Source: Enhydrobacter sp. (lineage in GTDB: Bacteria; Pseudomonadota; Alphaproteobacteria; Reyranellales; Reyranellaceae). From it: 36,613 nucleotides of DNA. Position numbers and translations under genes: made by a program. Location of the stretch: contig JAHCJV010000056.1 of NCBI GenBank assembly GCA_026126105.1, positions 1 to 36,613 of the forward strand, read 5' to 3'. Shown here piece after piece: positions 24,396 to 33,022 of this stretch; the stretch's first letter is position 1; each line of letters opens with the position of its first letter. The notes under the pieces are model-generated. The model saw nothing but the letters and a program-made list of their open reading frames with translations, did no database searches and was not told where the DNA came from.

Positions 24396-26075
24396 ATGCT
24401 TCTCTCGCTTTCGATCCGCGACTTCGTCCTGATCGAGAAGCTCGACCTTGCCTTGACGCGTGGGCCGAAGGGCGGCCTGGGCGCTTTGACCGGCGAAACC
24501 GGTGCCGGCAAGTCCATCCTGATCGATGCGCTCGGTCTGGCGCTCGGCGCGCGGGCCGAAACCGCCGCGGTCAGGCGCGGCGCATCGCACGCGTCGGTCG
24601 CTGCCAGCTTCGAGTTGGCGAAGAACCACGCCGCACATGCGATCCTTGCCGAGCAGGGGCTCGGCGAGGACGACGTCCTGACCCTGCGCCGCATGATCGG
24701 CGCGGACGGCCGCGGTCGAGCATTCGTAAACGACCAGCCTGCGTCGGTCGCGCTGCTGCGCCGGCTCGGTGACACACTGGTCGAGATTCAGGGTCAGATG
24801 GAGCAGCACGGCCTGCTCGATGTAGTGACGCATCGAGCGTCGCTCGATGCGTTTGCCGGCCTGGAGAAGGAGGCCGCTCTGGTGCGCGCCGCATGGCAAG
24901 CCTGGCGTGACGCAGAGCGGGCGTGCGCGGAGGCCGAAGCGACGGCAGCGGAGGCGCGGCGCGACGAGGAATTCCTGCGTCACGCCCTGAAGGAGCTGAA
25001 GGCTCTGGCGCCCAAGTCCGACGACGAGGAGACCCTGGCTGCAGAGCGGCAGATGCTGCGCGCCGGCGCCGCGCTCGGCGAAGCGGTGACCCAGGCTCTT
25101 GGAGAGCTTGAGGCCGGCCGGGGCGCGGTGTCTGCCCTGCGTGCTGCGCACCGCCTGGTCGAGCGTGGCGTCGAGAGGGCATCCGGCCGTCTCGATGCTT
25201 CCCTGGCGGCGCTCGACCGGGCGTTGAGCGAGGCGACCGAGGCTCAGGCCCAGCTCGAGGCGGCGCGCGATGCGCTGGAATTCGATCCGGCCAGGCTGGA
25301 CAGGATCGAGGAGCGCCTGTTCGCGTTGCGCGCCGCGGCGCGCAAGCACAACGTCACGGTACCCGAGCTGGCGCCGCTGGCCGAGAAGATGGCCTCCCGG
25401 CTCGAGGCGCTGGACGATGGCGCGGCGGAGCTGACGAAGCTCTCGGCGGGAGCGAGGGCTGCACGCGCGACTTACGTCGCGGCGGCGGAGGCACAGGCGG
25501 CCGCGCGACGCAAGGGTGCGGCCCGGCTCGACAAGGCGGTGTCCGCCGAGCTCGGACCTCTGAAGCTCGACAAGGCTAGGTTCGTGACCGAGCTGGTGAC
25601 GCTGCCCGAGTCGGAATGGTCCGAGGCTGGGGTCGACCGTGTGCAGTTCACCGTCGCCACCAATCCCGGCGCGCCGCCGGCACCGATCGGGAAGATCGCC
25701 TCGGGGGGCGAGCTGTCGCGCTTCATGCTGGCGCTAAAGGTCTGCCTCGCCAAGGTGGGCGACGTGGCGACGATCGTCTTCGACGAGGTCGATTCGGGCA
25801 TTGGCGGTGCTACGGCGGCTGCGGTCGGCGAGCGGCTGAAGCGGCTGGCGATGGACGTGCAGGTGCTGGTCGTCACCCATTCGCCTCAGGTCGCTGCAAT
25901 CGCCGACCGCCACTGGCTCATTCGAAAGATCACAACGCGCAACGCGGCCAGTACCGATGTCGTGCCGCTCGATGCCAGCGGCCGCCGCGAGGAGATCGCG
26001 CGCATGCTGTCGGGCGCTGAAGTGACCGCCGAGGCTCGCGCCGCCGCCGACAGGCTCCTGGCGACGGCACACTGA
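24396..26075 (+). CDS. recN: DNA repair protein RecN
   Basis: RecN is an SMC-like ATPase acting early in double-strand break repair. The 559-residue product has an N-terminal head with Walker A GETGAGKS (residues 33-40), the Q-loop region EIQGQMEQHGLLD (about 130), two charged Ala/Glu/Arg-rich coiled-coil arms (about 160-250 and 290-400), and a C-terminal head. The C-terminal head carries the ABC signature ASGGELSRFMLALK (about 435-448), Walker B TIVFDEVDSGIGG and a THSPQVAA switch. The frame extends upstream into bamD, but the ATG at 24396 starts the conserved LLSLSIRDFVLIE. The bamD-recN pairing is common in alphaproteobacteria. No SOS box was recognised. Confidence 0.95.
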   Translation: MLLSLSIRDFVLIEKLDLALTRGPKGGLGALTGETGAGKSILIDALGLALGARAETAAVRRGASHASVAASFELAKNHAAHAILAEQGLGEDDVLTLRRMIGADGRGRAFVNDQPASVALLRRLGDTLVEIQGQMEQHGLLDVVTHRASLDAFAGLEKEAALVRAAWQAWRDAERACAEAEATAAEARRDEEFLRHALKELKALAPKSDDEETLAAERQMLRAGAALGEAVTQALGELEAGRGAVSALRAAHRLVERGVERASGRLDASLAALDRALSEATEAQAQLEAARDALEFDPARLDRIEERLFALRAAARKHNVTVPELAPLAEKMASRLEALDDGAAELTKLSAGARAARATYVAAAEAQAAARRKGAARLDKAVSAELGPLKLDKARFVTELVTLPESEWSEAGVDRVQFTVATNPGAPPAPIGKIASGGELSRFMLALKVCLAKVGDVATIVFDEVDSGIGGATAAAVGERLKRLAMDVQVLVVTHSPQVAAIADRHWLIRKITTRNAASTDVVPLDASGRREEIARMLSGAEVTAEARAAADRLLATAH

Positions 26076-26111
26076 TTGGCGCGCATCGGCCAGTGCTTCG
26101 TCGCGACGGGT

Positions 26112-26783
26112 TCAGATGGACCGGGCCGGCTTCCTCGCGATCGCGATGATGTTGGAGCACCAGGCAGGTAAGCAGTCGGCGAGAAAAGTGCTGGCTCTGC
26201 TCGTGAACAGACCTCCGGTTTGGGGGAGAAAGCTCACACCCCTTTGGTCGACATTTTCATAGCCGATTTGGTTGAGATGCGACTTGAGCGTCGCCACGTT
26301 GTAGAGCCGGACGTGATGGATGATGTTTCGATATTCCATCATCGCCGGATATTTTCCCAACGGGACCCATATTCTGTTTCGCAGGCAGTTGATATTTGGT
26401 GTCGAGATGATCAACCAGCCGCCGGGAAGCAGACGATCATAAGCTCGTGCGAGGAAGCCATCGGTGTCGACCATGTGCTCCAGCACTTCGAACGCGGAGA
26501 TGAAGCTGGCCGGCTCGGTATCCGGAAGCACGCGGTCCAGGTCGGCCTGTCGATAGGACCATCTGTCCTTGGACGTGTGGAGCGCCGGATCCCAATCGTC
26601 GACCCCGGTCGCTCTGACCTCGTAGCGATCGCAAAGAAAGTTGAGAAACTGGCCTTGATTGCAACCTAGATCGAGCCACGTCGAGCCGGCTCGGAAATTT
26701 GCACCATTGAGCTCAAGCAGCTTCAAGCTTCGCTCGAACCGAAACTTGTCCTCCAAAGGGAGCCTGCTCGCAACTGAACTCAT
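26112..26783 (-). CDS. Class I SAM-dependent methyltransferase (Methyltransf_23-like), probably acquired
   Basis: This 223-residue protein has the class I methyltransferase core: motif I WLDLGCNQGQFLNFL (about residues 36-50), an acidic post-I residue in GVDDWDP, EVLEHM after motif II (about 98), LLPGGWLIISTPN (motif III, about 116-128), then NRIWVPLG and HHVRLYN. That last pattern is common in methyltransferases tied to glycan or lipid-linked sugar synthesis, but the substrate cannot be read. It lies on the opposite strand, interrupting the recN-ligA gene pair. It is visibly less GC-rich than its neighbours, with many AT-ending codons, which suggests horizontal gain. No flanking repeats or integrase remnants were seen. 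Confidence 0.85.
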   Translation of the reverse strand: MSSVASRLPLEDKFRFERSLKLLELNGANFRAGSTWLDLGCNQGQFLNFLCDRYEVRATGVDDWDPALHTSKDRWSYRQADLDRVLPDTEPASFISAFEVLEHMVDTDGFLARAYDRLLPGGWLIISTPNINCLRNRIWVPLGKYPAMMEYRNIIHHVRLYNVATLKSHLNQIGYENVDQRGVSFLPQTGGLFTSRASTFLADCLPAWCSNIIAIARKPARSI

Positions 26784-26971
26784 CAGGCCGCTTCCTCAAA
26801 TCACGCGAGAAGTTGGTATTCTTGACGATCGCCGCCACGCCCACTCTGCCATTTGACGGCATCAGTCAACTGTTGTTGCCGTCACTTCGGCTGGTCTTCA
26901 GAATCCTCAAGTCAATCAGGTGGTGCATTGGAACTTCACCAAAAGTCGAGCGCTTGGGTTAGAGTACCGCC
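26784..26971. other. Gap between methyltransferase and ligA, with ligA -10 candidate
   Basis: The 188-base spacer is AT-richer than the surroundings and carries no open frame I can support. Just before ligA, a TAGAGT box (26960-26965) ends six bases before the ATG at 26972, with TTCACC (26935-26940) 19 bases upstream of it. No Shine-Dalgarno sequence stands between this box and the ATG. The arrangement suggests a leaderless ligA message, with low certainty. Confidence 0.35.
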
Positions 26972-29131
26972 ATGTCGAAAGCCGCCAAGGTCGTGGCCGC
27001 GCTCGCCGTGGCCGATCTCACCGAGCGCCAGGGGCGTTCGGAGCACAAGCGCCTGAGCGAGGAGATCCGCCATCACGATGCGTTGTATCACGACAAGGAC
27101 GCGCCTGAGATCTCCGACGCCGAATACGACAGGCTCCGCCAGCGCCTGAAGGCGATCGAGGCGAAGTTCCCGCAGCTCGTCGACCCGCTCAGCCCGACGC
27201 AGCAGGTCGCGCCGCTGCCGAGTACGGCCTTTGCCAAGGTCCGCCACGCGCGGCCGATGCTGTCGCTTGACAATGCTTTCACCGACGAAGAGCTCCAGGG
27301 CTTCCTCGACCGGCTGCGCCGTGCGCTGGAGCGCGAGACCGACCTCAAGCCGGAGGACGAGATCGCGCTCGCCTGCGAGCCCAAGATCGACGGGTTGTCG
27401 ATCAGCCTGCGCTACGAGGATGGCGAATTCACTGTCGGTGCGACACGGGGCGACGGCACGACCGGCGAGGACGTGACGGCAAACCTCAAGACCATCAAGG
27501 ACATCCCGCACACGCTGAAGGGCAAGGCGCCGAAGGCCCTCGACGTGCGCGGCGAGGTCTATATGGAGCGTCACGCCTTCCAGGCGATGAACAAGCGCCA
27601 GGAGGAAGCGGGCGACAAGAGCTTCGCCAACCCGCGCAACGCCGCCGCGGGCTCGCTGCGGCAGCTCGACACCACGATCACCGCCAGCCGGCCTCTGCGC
27701 TTCTTCGCCTACGCCTGGGGTGAGGCCGAGCCGCGCAGCTGGAAGACCCACACGGAGTATCTCGAGCTGCTGCGCGGCTGGGGTTTCAGGGTCAATCCGC
27801 TGTCGCAGCTCTGCGGCACCCCCGAGGAGGTGCGCGCCTTCTACCGCCAGATGGCCGTCGAGCGGCCGTCGCTGCCCTACGACATCGACGGTGTCGTCTA
27901 CAAGGTCGACCGTATCGACTGGCAGGAGCGGCTCGGCTTCGTGAGCCGCGCGCCGCGCTGGGCGATCGCCCACAAGTTTCCGGCCGAACAGGCGCGCACG
28001 CGGCTCAACGGCATCCTGATCCAGGTCGGCCGGACAGGCGCGCTGACCCCGGTCGCCGACCTCGAGCCGGTCAATGTCGGCGGCGTCATGGTGGCGCGAG
28101 CGAGCCTGCACAATGCCGACGAGATCGAGCGGCTCGACGTGCGCGCCGGCGATATGGTCGTGGTACAACGCGCCGGCGACGTGATCCCGCAGATCCTGGG
28201 GTTCGTGCCCGAGGAGCGCCCGAAGAAGACCGCGAAGTTCGACTTCCCGACGCACTGCCCATGTCCGCTCGCGACGCCGGTGAAGGCAGAAGAGGGCGGC
28301 GTTGTGCGGCGCTGCAGCGGCGGGCTCGAGTGCCCGTTCCAGCAGGTCGAGCGGCTGCGCTATTTCGTGTCGCGCAACTGCTTCGATATCGAAGGTCTCG
28401 GCGGCACGCACATCGAGAACTTCTTCAACGACGGCCTGCTCAAGATCCCGGGCGATATCTTCCGCCTTCCCGGTCGAGTCGACGAGATCAGGAAGCGCGA
28501 AGGCTGGGGCGATCTCTCGGTGCGCAACCTCGTGGCCGCGATCGAGGCGCGCAGGACGATCGCGCTCGACCGCTTCATCAATGCGCTCGGCATCCCGCTG
28601 ATCGGCGAGGCGACGGCCAAGATCCTGGCGCAGGAATATGGCGACCCCGACAGCTGGCTCGCCGAGATGCTGGCGGCCGCAAGAGAGCGCAAGCACAAGC
28701 CCGATGACGTCAAGAAGGAGAAGGCCGCCGTCGAGATCGGCCCGAGCTACGGCCGGCTGTGCAATGTCGAGCAGATCGGCGTCACCACCGCCGACGCGAT
28801 GTGCGCCTTCTTCAGCGAAGGGCACAACGTCGAGATCATCGAGGATTTGCGCAGGCAGCTCACGATCGAGGGCGTGACACGGCGTGTGGTCGCCGACGAC
28901 GCACCGCTCAAAGGCAAGACCGTGGTCTTCACCGGAGAGCTCTCGACCATGACGCGCGAGGCTGCCAAGGCGCGCGCTGAGGAGCTCGGCGCGAAGGTAA
29001 CCGACTCGGTATCGAAGAAGACCAGCCTCGTCGTGGTTGGCGAGAATGCCGGCTCCAAGGCCCGCAAGGCCGCCGAACTCGGCGTGCAGACGCTCACGGA
29101 AGAGGAGTGGGCGAAGCTCGCCCACGGATGA
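26972..29131 (+). CDS. ligA: NAD+-dependent DNA ligase LigA
   Basis: LigA seals nicks in replication and repair using NAD+. The 719-residue product has the full domain order: Ia domain with HHDALYHDKDAPEISDAEYD (NMN binding, about residues 30-49), adenylation domain with the nucleophilic lysine in EPKIDG (K138), DVRGEVYM, then the OB fold. A four-Cys zinc finger lies at about residues 428-455. The helix-hairpin-helix region includes IEGLGG and IPLIGEATA. A C-terminal BRCT domain occupies about 640-715 (GKTVVFTGELSTMTREAAKARAE). The ATG at 26972 is the first in frame after the AT-rich gap. A hairpin terminator follows at 29170. Confidence 0.97.
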   Translation: MSKAAKVVAALAVADLTERQGRSEHKRLSEEIRHHDALYHDKDAPEISDAEYDRLRQRLKAIEAKFPQLVDPLSPTQQVAPLPSTAFAKVRHARPMLSLDNAFTDEELQGFLDRLRRALERETDLKPEDEIALACEPKIDGLSISLRYEDGEFTVGATRGDGTTGEDVTANLKTIKDIPHTLKGKAPKALDVRGEVYMERHAFQAMNKRQEEAGDKSFANPRNAAAGSLRQLDTTITASRPLRFFAYAWGEAEPRSWKTHTEYLELLRGWGFRVNPLSQLCGTPEEVRAFYRQMAVERPSLPYDIDGVVYKVDRIDWQERLGFVSRAPRWAIAHKFPAEQARTRLNGILIQVGRTGALTPVADLEPVNVGGVMVARASLHNADEIERLDVRAGDMVVVQRAGDVIPQILGFVPEERPKKTAKFDFPTHCPCPLATPVKAEEGGVVRRCSGGLECPFQQVERLRYFVSRNCFDIEGLGGTHIENFFNDGLLKIPGDIFRLPGRVDEIRKREGWGDLSVRNLVAAIEARRTIALDRFINALGIPLIGEATAKILAQEYGDPDSWLAEMLAAARERKHKPDDVKKEKAAVEIGPSYGRLCNVEQIGVTTADAMCAFFSEGHNVEIIEDLRRQLTIEGVTRRVVADDAPLKGKTVVFTGELSTMTREAAKARAEELGAKVTDSVSKKTSLVVVGENAGSKARKAAELGVQTLTEEEWAKLAHG

Positions 29132-29169
29132 CCCCAATCGCCGGGCTCCCGGGCGAGCCAGTTGCCAAT

Positions 29170-29202
29170 GCCGTCGGTCGAGCGTCGATCTGACGGCTTT
29201 TT
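29170..29202 (+). terminator. Intrinsic terminator after ligA
   Basis: GCCGTC (29170-29175) pairs with GACGGC (29192-29197), with inner GTCGA/TCGAT pairing, followed by five Ts (29198-29202). It lies about 38 bases after the ligA stop. Confidence 0.75.
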
Positions 29203-29285
29203 CGCGTCTTTGGGCGATGCTAGATGTTGTTGCTTCGATGTAGCGCGCGTGCGGCGCCGAACGTCTTTATTGGAGTTGATTGCAG

Positions 29286-30320
29286 ATGGATCTGGCCCGT
29301 TTCCCGCGTCGCCGCTACACCCATGCTCCCACGCCTATCGAGCTGCTGCCGAACTTCACCAAGGCGCTCGCGGCGAGCTGCCCGGGGGGCGTCGGTCCGG
29401 AGATCTGGATCAAGCGTGACGACTTGCTCGGCCTTTTCCCCGGCGGCAACAAGACCCGCAAGCTGGAGTTCCTCGCGGCCGATGCGCTGGCCCAGGGCGC
29501 CGACACGCTGATCACCTGCGGCGCGCCGCAGTCCAACCACTGCCGAATCACCCTGTCTGCTGCCGTCAAGGAAGGGCTGAAATGCCGCTTCGTGATCGAG
29601 GAGCGGGTGCCGAACAGCTACAGCAAGGAAGCCGGCGGCAACAACTTCATGTTCGAGCTGATGGGCGTCGAAGCCATCACCGTGGTGCCCGGCGGTTCCG
29701 ACATGGGGGCCGCGATGTCGAAGGTCGCGCAGGAAGTCGCTTCGCTGGGACGCAAGGGTTACATCATTCCCGGCGGCGGCTCGAACGCCATCGGCGGCTT
29801 GGGCTATGTCGCCTGCGTACAGGAGATGCAGCAGCAGTGGCTCGAGATGGGGCTGGCGGTCGATGCCGTCGTGGTTGGCTCGGGAAGCTCGGGCACCCAT
29901 GGCGGCATGGCTGCGGGCTTCTTCGGCAACAACATCAAGATCCCCCTGATCGGCATCGGCGTCAGCCGCGATCCGGCCGACCAGGAGCCGCTCGTCCATA
30001 AGGAAGCGCAGGCGGTCGCCGACCTGCTCGGAATCGGCAAGGTGCCGCGCGAGGCGGTGAAGAGCGTCGGCGGCTTCTGGCAACCCAAATACTCCGTGCC
30101 CAACGCGAAGATGGTGGAAGCGGTCCAGATGCTGGCGCGGACCGAAGGCGTCCTGCTTGACCCGGTCTATACCGGCAAGATCATGGCCGGCCTGATCGGC
30201 CTCGCCCGGCAAGGCCATTTCAAGCCCAACGCCAAGGTTCTCTTCATGCACACCGGTGGACTGCCGTCGCTCGATGTCTATCAGGACGTCGTGCTCGGTC
30301 GCACCGTCGTGAACGACTGA
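29286..30320 (+). CDS. dcyD: D-cysteine desulfhydrase-type PLP enzyme (ACC deaminase family)
   Basis: This 344-residue fold-type II PLP enzyme probably converts D-cysteine to pyruvate, sulfide and ammonia. The N-terminus LARFPRRRYTHAPTPIELLPN is typical of the DcyD/ACC deaminase group. The PLP lysine is in GGNKTRKLEF (about residue 56), and QSNH (about 82-85) is the substrate-carboxylate loop. IPGGGSNAIGGLGY follows, and SGSSGTHGGM binds the PLP phosphate. True ACC deaminases have YPVYEGK near the C-terminus; here it reads DPVYTGK, lacking the Glu, which favours D-cysteine desulfhydrase. The ATG at 29286 follows GGAG at 29272-29275; an upstream TTG at 29280 is less likely. It is a single gene, not in an obvious operon. 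Confidence 0.85.
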   Translation: MDLARFPRRRYTHAPTPIELLPNFTKALAASCPGGVGPEIWIKRDDLLGLFPGGNKTRKLEFLAADALAQGADTLITCGAPQSNHCRITLSAAVKEGLKCRFVIEERVPNSYSKEAGGNNFMFELMGVEAITVVPGGSDMGAAMSKVAQEVASLGRKGYIIPGGGSNAIGGLGYVACVQEMQQQWLEMGLAVDAVVVGSGSSGTHGGMAAGFFGNNIKIPLIGIGVSRDPADQEPLVHKEAQAVADLLGIGKVPREAVKSVGGFWQPKYSVPNAKMVEAVQMLARTEGVLLDPVYTGKIMAGLIGLARQGHFKPNAKVLFMHTGGLPSLDVYQDVVLGRTVVND

Positions 30321-30350
30321 CGACATCTCGTCTCCGCGAAGCGTCCTTCG

Positions 30351-32360
30351 TCAGAGCGGCCGCGTCGCCTCGTTCAGCCACATGCGCGTGGCGTCGTCGA
30401 CCTGCGGCGCCATGACCTCGCGCACGCGCGCGTGATAGCCGTTCAGCCATGATTTCTCCGCCTCGGTCAGCAGGCCGACGTCGATGGCGTTCAGGTCGAT
30501 CGGAGCCAGGGTGAGCGTCTCGAACTCGAGGTAACGGCGGTCGGCGCCCTCGATCTCGGCTTCCTTCACCGCGACGAGATTCTCGATCCGGATGCCATAC
30601 GCGCCCGTCTTGTAGTAGCCGGGCTCGTTGCTGACGATCATGCCGGGCTGAAGCGCAACGTTGTTGGCGACCTTGGAGATGCGGTGGGGTCCCTCGTGCA
30701 CAGAGAGGTAGGCCCCGACGCCATGGCCCGTGCCGTGATCGTAGTCGAGCCCCACCTGCCACAGGGCATAGCGGGCAAGCGCATCGAGCTGCGAGCCTGT
30801 CGTTCCGGCCGGAAAACGCGCGGTTGCGAGGGCAATATGGCCCTTCAACACCCGGGTGAAGCGATCCTTCATTTCGGCGCTGGGTGTGCCGACCGCCACC
30901 GTGCGCGTGATGTCTGTCGTGCCGTCGCTATACTGGCCGCCCGAGTCGACGAGATAGAGCGAACCCGGCTCGAGCGTGCGCTCGGTCGCTTTCGAGGCAT
31001 GATAGTGGACAATCGCGCCGTTCGGCCCGGCGCCGGAGATCGTGTCGAAGGACAGATCGCGCAGCTTGCCGGTCTCCTGGCGCATCGCCTGCAAGCGATC
31101 GGAGACCTCGATCTCGCGCAAGGCGCCGCTCCTCGAGGCGGAGGCGAGCCAGGCGAGGAACCGGCTGACGGCAGCGCCGTCGCGACGATGGGCGACGCGG
31201 ATGCCCGCTAGCTCGATGGCGTTCTTGCAGGCCTTGGGCAGAGCGACCGGGTCGGCATCGCGCACGACGGTGACGCCGGCTGCCTGCAGGCGTGTGGCGG
31301 CCCAGTACGGGGCCGTCGATGTCTCGACCAGCACCCGCTTGCCCAGCGTGCCGAGCGTGCCGATCGCTGCGCCGAGTTCCTCGGGTGGCGCCAGCGTCAC
31401 CGCATTGCCCAGCCAGGCGACCGTGCGATCGGGAATCTTGCGCCGGTCCATGAAGAGATCGACATGGCCGTCGGTGTGGAGCAGGGCGAATCCGAGCGCG
31501 AAGGGCGTGCGCGGCACGTCGCCGCCACGCACGTTCAGCAGCCAGGCGATCGAATCTGGCGCGGTGAGAAAGGCCACGTCGGCGCCCTTGGCGGCGACGA
31601 TGTCGGCGATGTGCCTGCGGCGCTGCTCGCTGGTTTCCCCGGCGAACTCGACGGGGTGGGGCAGCACCGGTGCGAGCGGGGGTGCCGGACGATTGCGCCA
31701 GACCGCGTCGATCGGGTTTTGCTCGACCGGAACGAAACTGCCGCCGGCCCGCGCTGCGGCGCGGGCAAAGCGTTCATGCCCGTCAACCGTCTGCAGCCAC
31801 GGATCAAAACCCAGCCTGCCGCCCTTGGGGAGGTTGGCGACGATCCACGCTTCGGGCGATTCCTCGGGAATCTGCAGCGGCACGAACACGTCGGTGTCGA
31901 CCTGGGCGCGCACCGCCAGCGTGTAGCGACCGTCGATGAAAATCGCCGCCGTATCGGCGAGCACGATCGCGAGGCCCGCCGAGCCCCTGAAGCCGGTTAG
32001 CCAGGCGAGGCGCTGCGATCGGCGCGGAACATATTCTCCTTGATGCTCGTCGGCCCGCGGCACAACGAAGCCGTCGAGGCGCCGCCGCTTCAACTCGGCC
32101 CGCAGATCGGCAAGTCGCTCTTCTGGCGCGGGGGAAGCTTCCAAGCCGTCGTCAGCCTTCGCAAGCTCTGCCCGCCACGCAGTCAGAGCCTTCGTCAGTT
32201 CTGCGTCTGGCTGGGGATGGAACAACTCGACCCATTCGGGGCCGGCCAATCCTTCGGGGGCGGCGACCACGCCTCGCATCAGGGAATCGAGCGCCGCAGG
32301 GTCGGCCAGGCGGCCGCGCTGGCGAAGAAGCTGGAGAACGTCGATAGGCGCGGAAACCAT
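30351..32360 (-). CDS. pepP: Xaa-Pro aminopeptidase (aminopeptidase P, M24B)
   Basis: Aminopeptidase P removes N-terminal residues that precede proline, using a two-metal site. The product of about 669 residues is of the long type with two creatinase-like N-terminal domains before the catalytic pita-bread domain. Metal ligands are visible: two Asp in LVDSGGQYSDGTTDITRT, a His in HGTGHGVGAYL, Glu in SNEPGYY and Glu in FETLTL. The HEGPH motif lies between them. The ATG at 32360 gives MVSAPIDVL; the frame is open 16 codons further to 32408, overlapping the candidate promoter. It converges with dcyD, 30 bases apart. Confidence 0.94.
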   Translation of the reverse strand: MVSAPIDVLQLLRQRGRLADPAALDSLMRGVVAAPEGLAGPEWVELFHPQPDAELTKALTAWRAELAKADDGLEASPAPEERLADLRAELKRRRLDGFVVPRADEHQGEYVPRRSQRLAWLTGFRGSAGLAIVLADTAAIFIDGRYTLAVRAQVDTDVFVPLQIPEESPEAWIVANLPKGGRLGFDPWLQTVDGHERFARAAARAGGSFVPVEQNPIDAVWRNRPAPPLAPVLPHPVEFAGETSEQRRRHIADIVAAKGADVAFLTAPDSIAWLLNVRGGDVPRTPFALGFALLHTDGHVDLFMDRRKIPDRTVAWLGNAVTLAPPEELGAAIGTLGTLGKRVLVETSTAPYWAATRLQAAGVTVVRDADPVALPKACKNAIELAGIRVAHRRDGAAVSRFLAWLASASRSGALREIEVSDRLQAMRQETGKLRDLSFDTISGAGPNGAIVHYHASKATERTLEPGSLYLVDSGGQYSDGTTDITRTVAVGTPSAEMKDRFTRVLKGHIALATARFPAGTTGSQLDALARYALWQVGLDYDHGTGHGVGAYLSVHEGPHRISKVANNVALQPGMIVSNEPGYYKTGAYGIRIENLVAVKEAEIEGADRRYLEFETLTLAPIDLNAIDVGLLTEAEKSWLNGYHARVREVMAPQVDDATRMWLNEATRPL

Positions 32361-32410
32361 GGAAGCTGCTACCCTACGCGGGGGCCGGAAGACAGGCAAT
32401 CTGCGCAATA

Positions 32411-32439
32411 ATTGTTCTTTCTCGGATGCGAAATGCCAA
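32411..32439 (-). promoter_or_regulatory. Candidate pepP promoter
   Basis: On the minus strand TTGGCA (32434-32439) and AACAAT (32411-32416) are separated by exactly 17 bases. This places initiation near 32404 and a leader of about 44 bases before the pepP ATG. The -35 matches consensus at five of six positions and the -10 at four. Confidence 0.45.
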
Positions 32440-32515
32440 CTCGTGAGGCGACATGCGTGTAGCGCATAGCAGAGCGGCTGATCTCGCTATTATCATGCTT
32501 TCCTGAGGCTCTATA

Positions 32516-32544
32516 TTGGCTGTGTGCAGATGCAGCATGAATAT
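32516..32544 (+). promoter_or_regulatory. Candidate promoter of the DUF1127 gene
   Basis: TTGGCT (32516-32521) and GAATAT (32539-32544) with a 17-base spacer would start transcription near 32551, about 20 bases before the ATG. A GGAG ribosome-binding site lies at 32561-32564. The match is modest. Confidence 0.3.
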
Positions 32545-32571
32545 CGCATCGCACAATAGAGGAGCTTTCCA

Positions 32572-32979
32572 ATGATGACCCAGCCGATCCAGGTGTTCGA
32601 GAATCTGACGAGCGAAACTTCGCCGGCGGGGGGAAACGCACTTACCAAGATGGGATTTTCGTTTGACGACCGGCGTTTGATCGAGCGCGAGGCACGCCTT
32701 CTTCGCGCTGCCGCCGTGGCGGAAACCGTTACCGACGCGCTCTTGTGGGTGCGCCGACATGTCAACCACCTCATGGCTGGCATAAAGGCCGACCTCAAGC
32801 TTCGTGCTGCGGAAGCCCAACTCTCCCGCATGAGTGATCGCGAGCTGTCCGATCTCGGTTTGTGTCGTGCGGATATCCACTTCGCGGTGCGTGAGAGAAC
32901 CGAGGGCGTCATGCCGCAGTTCGACGCCGTCGCCGGTCATGGTACCCCGGCAAACCAGAATGTGCGCCGCGCAGCGTAA
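32572..32979 (+). CDS. DUF1127 (YjiS-like) domain protein with N-terminal extension
   Basis: The 135-residue protein has a DUF1127 core near residues 80-105 (AEAQLSRMSDRELSDLGLCRADI), a short Arg-rich helical motif abundant in alphaproteobacteria. Many members are only about 45-75 residues; this one has some 75 residues in front, including FDDRRLIEREARLLRAAAVAETV, and a tail of about 30. Small DUF1127 proteins in Agrobacterium and Rhodobacter have been linked to RNA turnover, phosphate responses and stress physiology, but this long form may differ. Tandem ATG codons (32572 and 32575) follow a good GGAG site. It is divergent from pepP and ends before a strong terminator. Confidence 0.8.
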   Translation: MMTQPIQVFENLTSETSPAGGNALTKMGFSFDDRRLIEREARLLRAAAVAETVTDALLWVRRHVNHLMAGIKADLKLRAAEAQLSRMSDRELSDLGLCRADIHFAVRERTEGVMPQFDAVAGHGTPANQNVRRAA

Positions 32980-32993
32980 GTGGCGCGATCCGA

Positions 32994-33019
32994 GCGTAGC
33001 GTAGCGTAAGCGTAGAGTA
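32994..33019 (+). repeat. Short GCGTA tandem repeat
   Basis: Three perfect GCGTA units (32994-33008), one A, a fourth GCGTA (33010-33014) and a degenerate GAGTA (33015-33019) lie between the DUF1127 stop and its terminator. This is a simple pentanucleotide repeat, outside any gene. Confidence 0.7.
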
Positions 33020-33022
33020 GAA

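Noticed and set aside
26936..29137. A 733-codon open frame on the minus strand covering ligA
   Set aside because: The opposite strand encodes an unmistakable LigA with all domains. Long antisense open frames are expected in GC-rich coding DNA and this one shows no family motif.
29286..30320. ACC deaminase (acdS) assignment
   Set aside because: The Glu of the YPVYEGK motif is replaced by Thr and the N-terminus fits D-cysteine desulfhydrase better.
30317..30354. Inverted repeat CTGACGA/TCGTCAG between dcyD and pepP as a bidirectional terminator
   Set aside because: The stem has seven pairs but a 24-base loop and no T-run, and it overlaps both stop regions, so chance is more likely.
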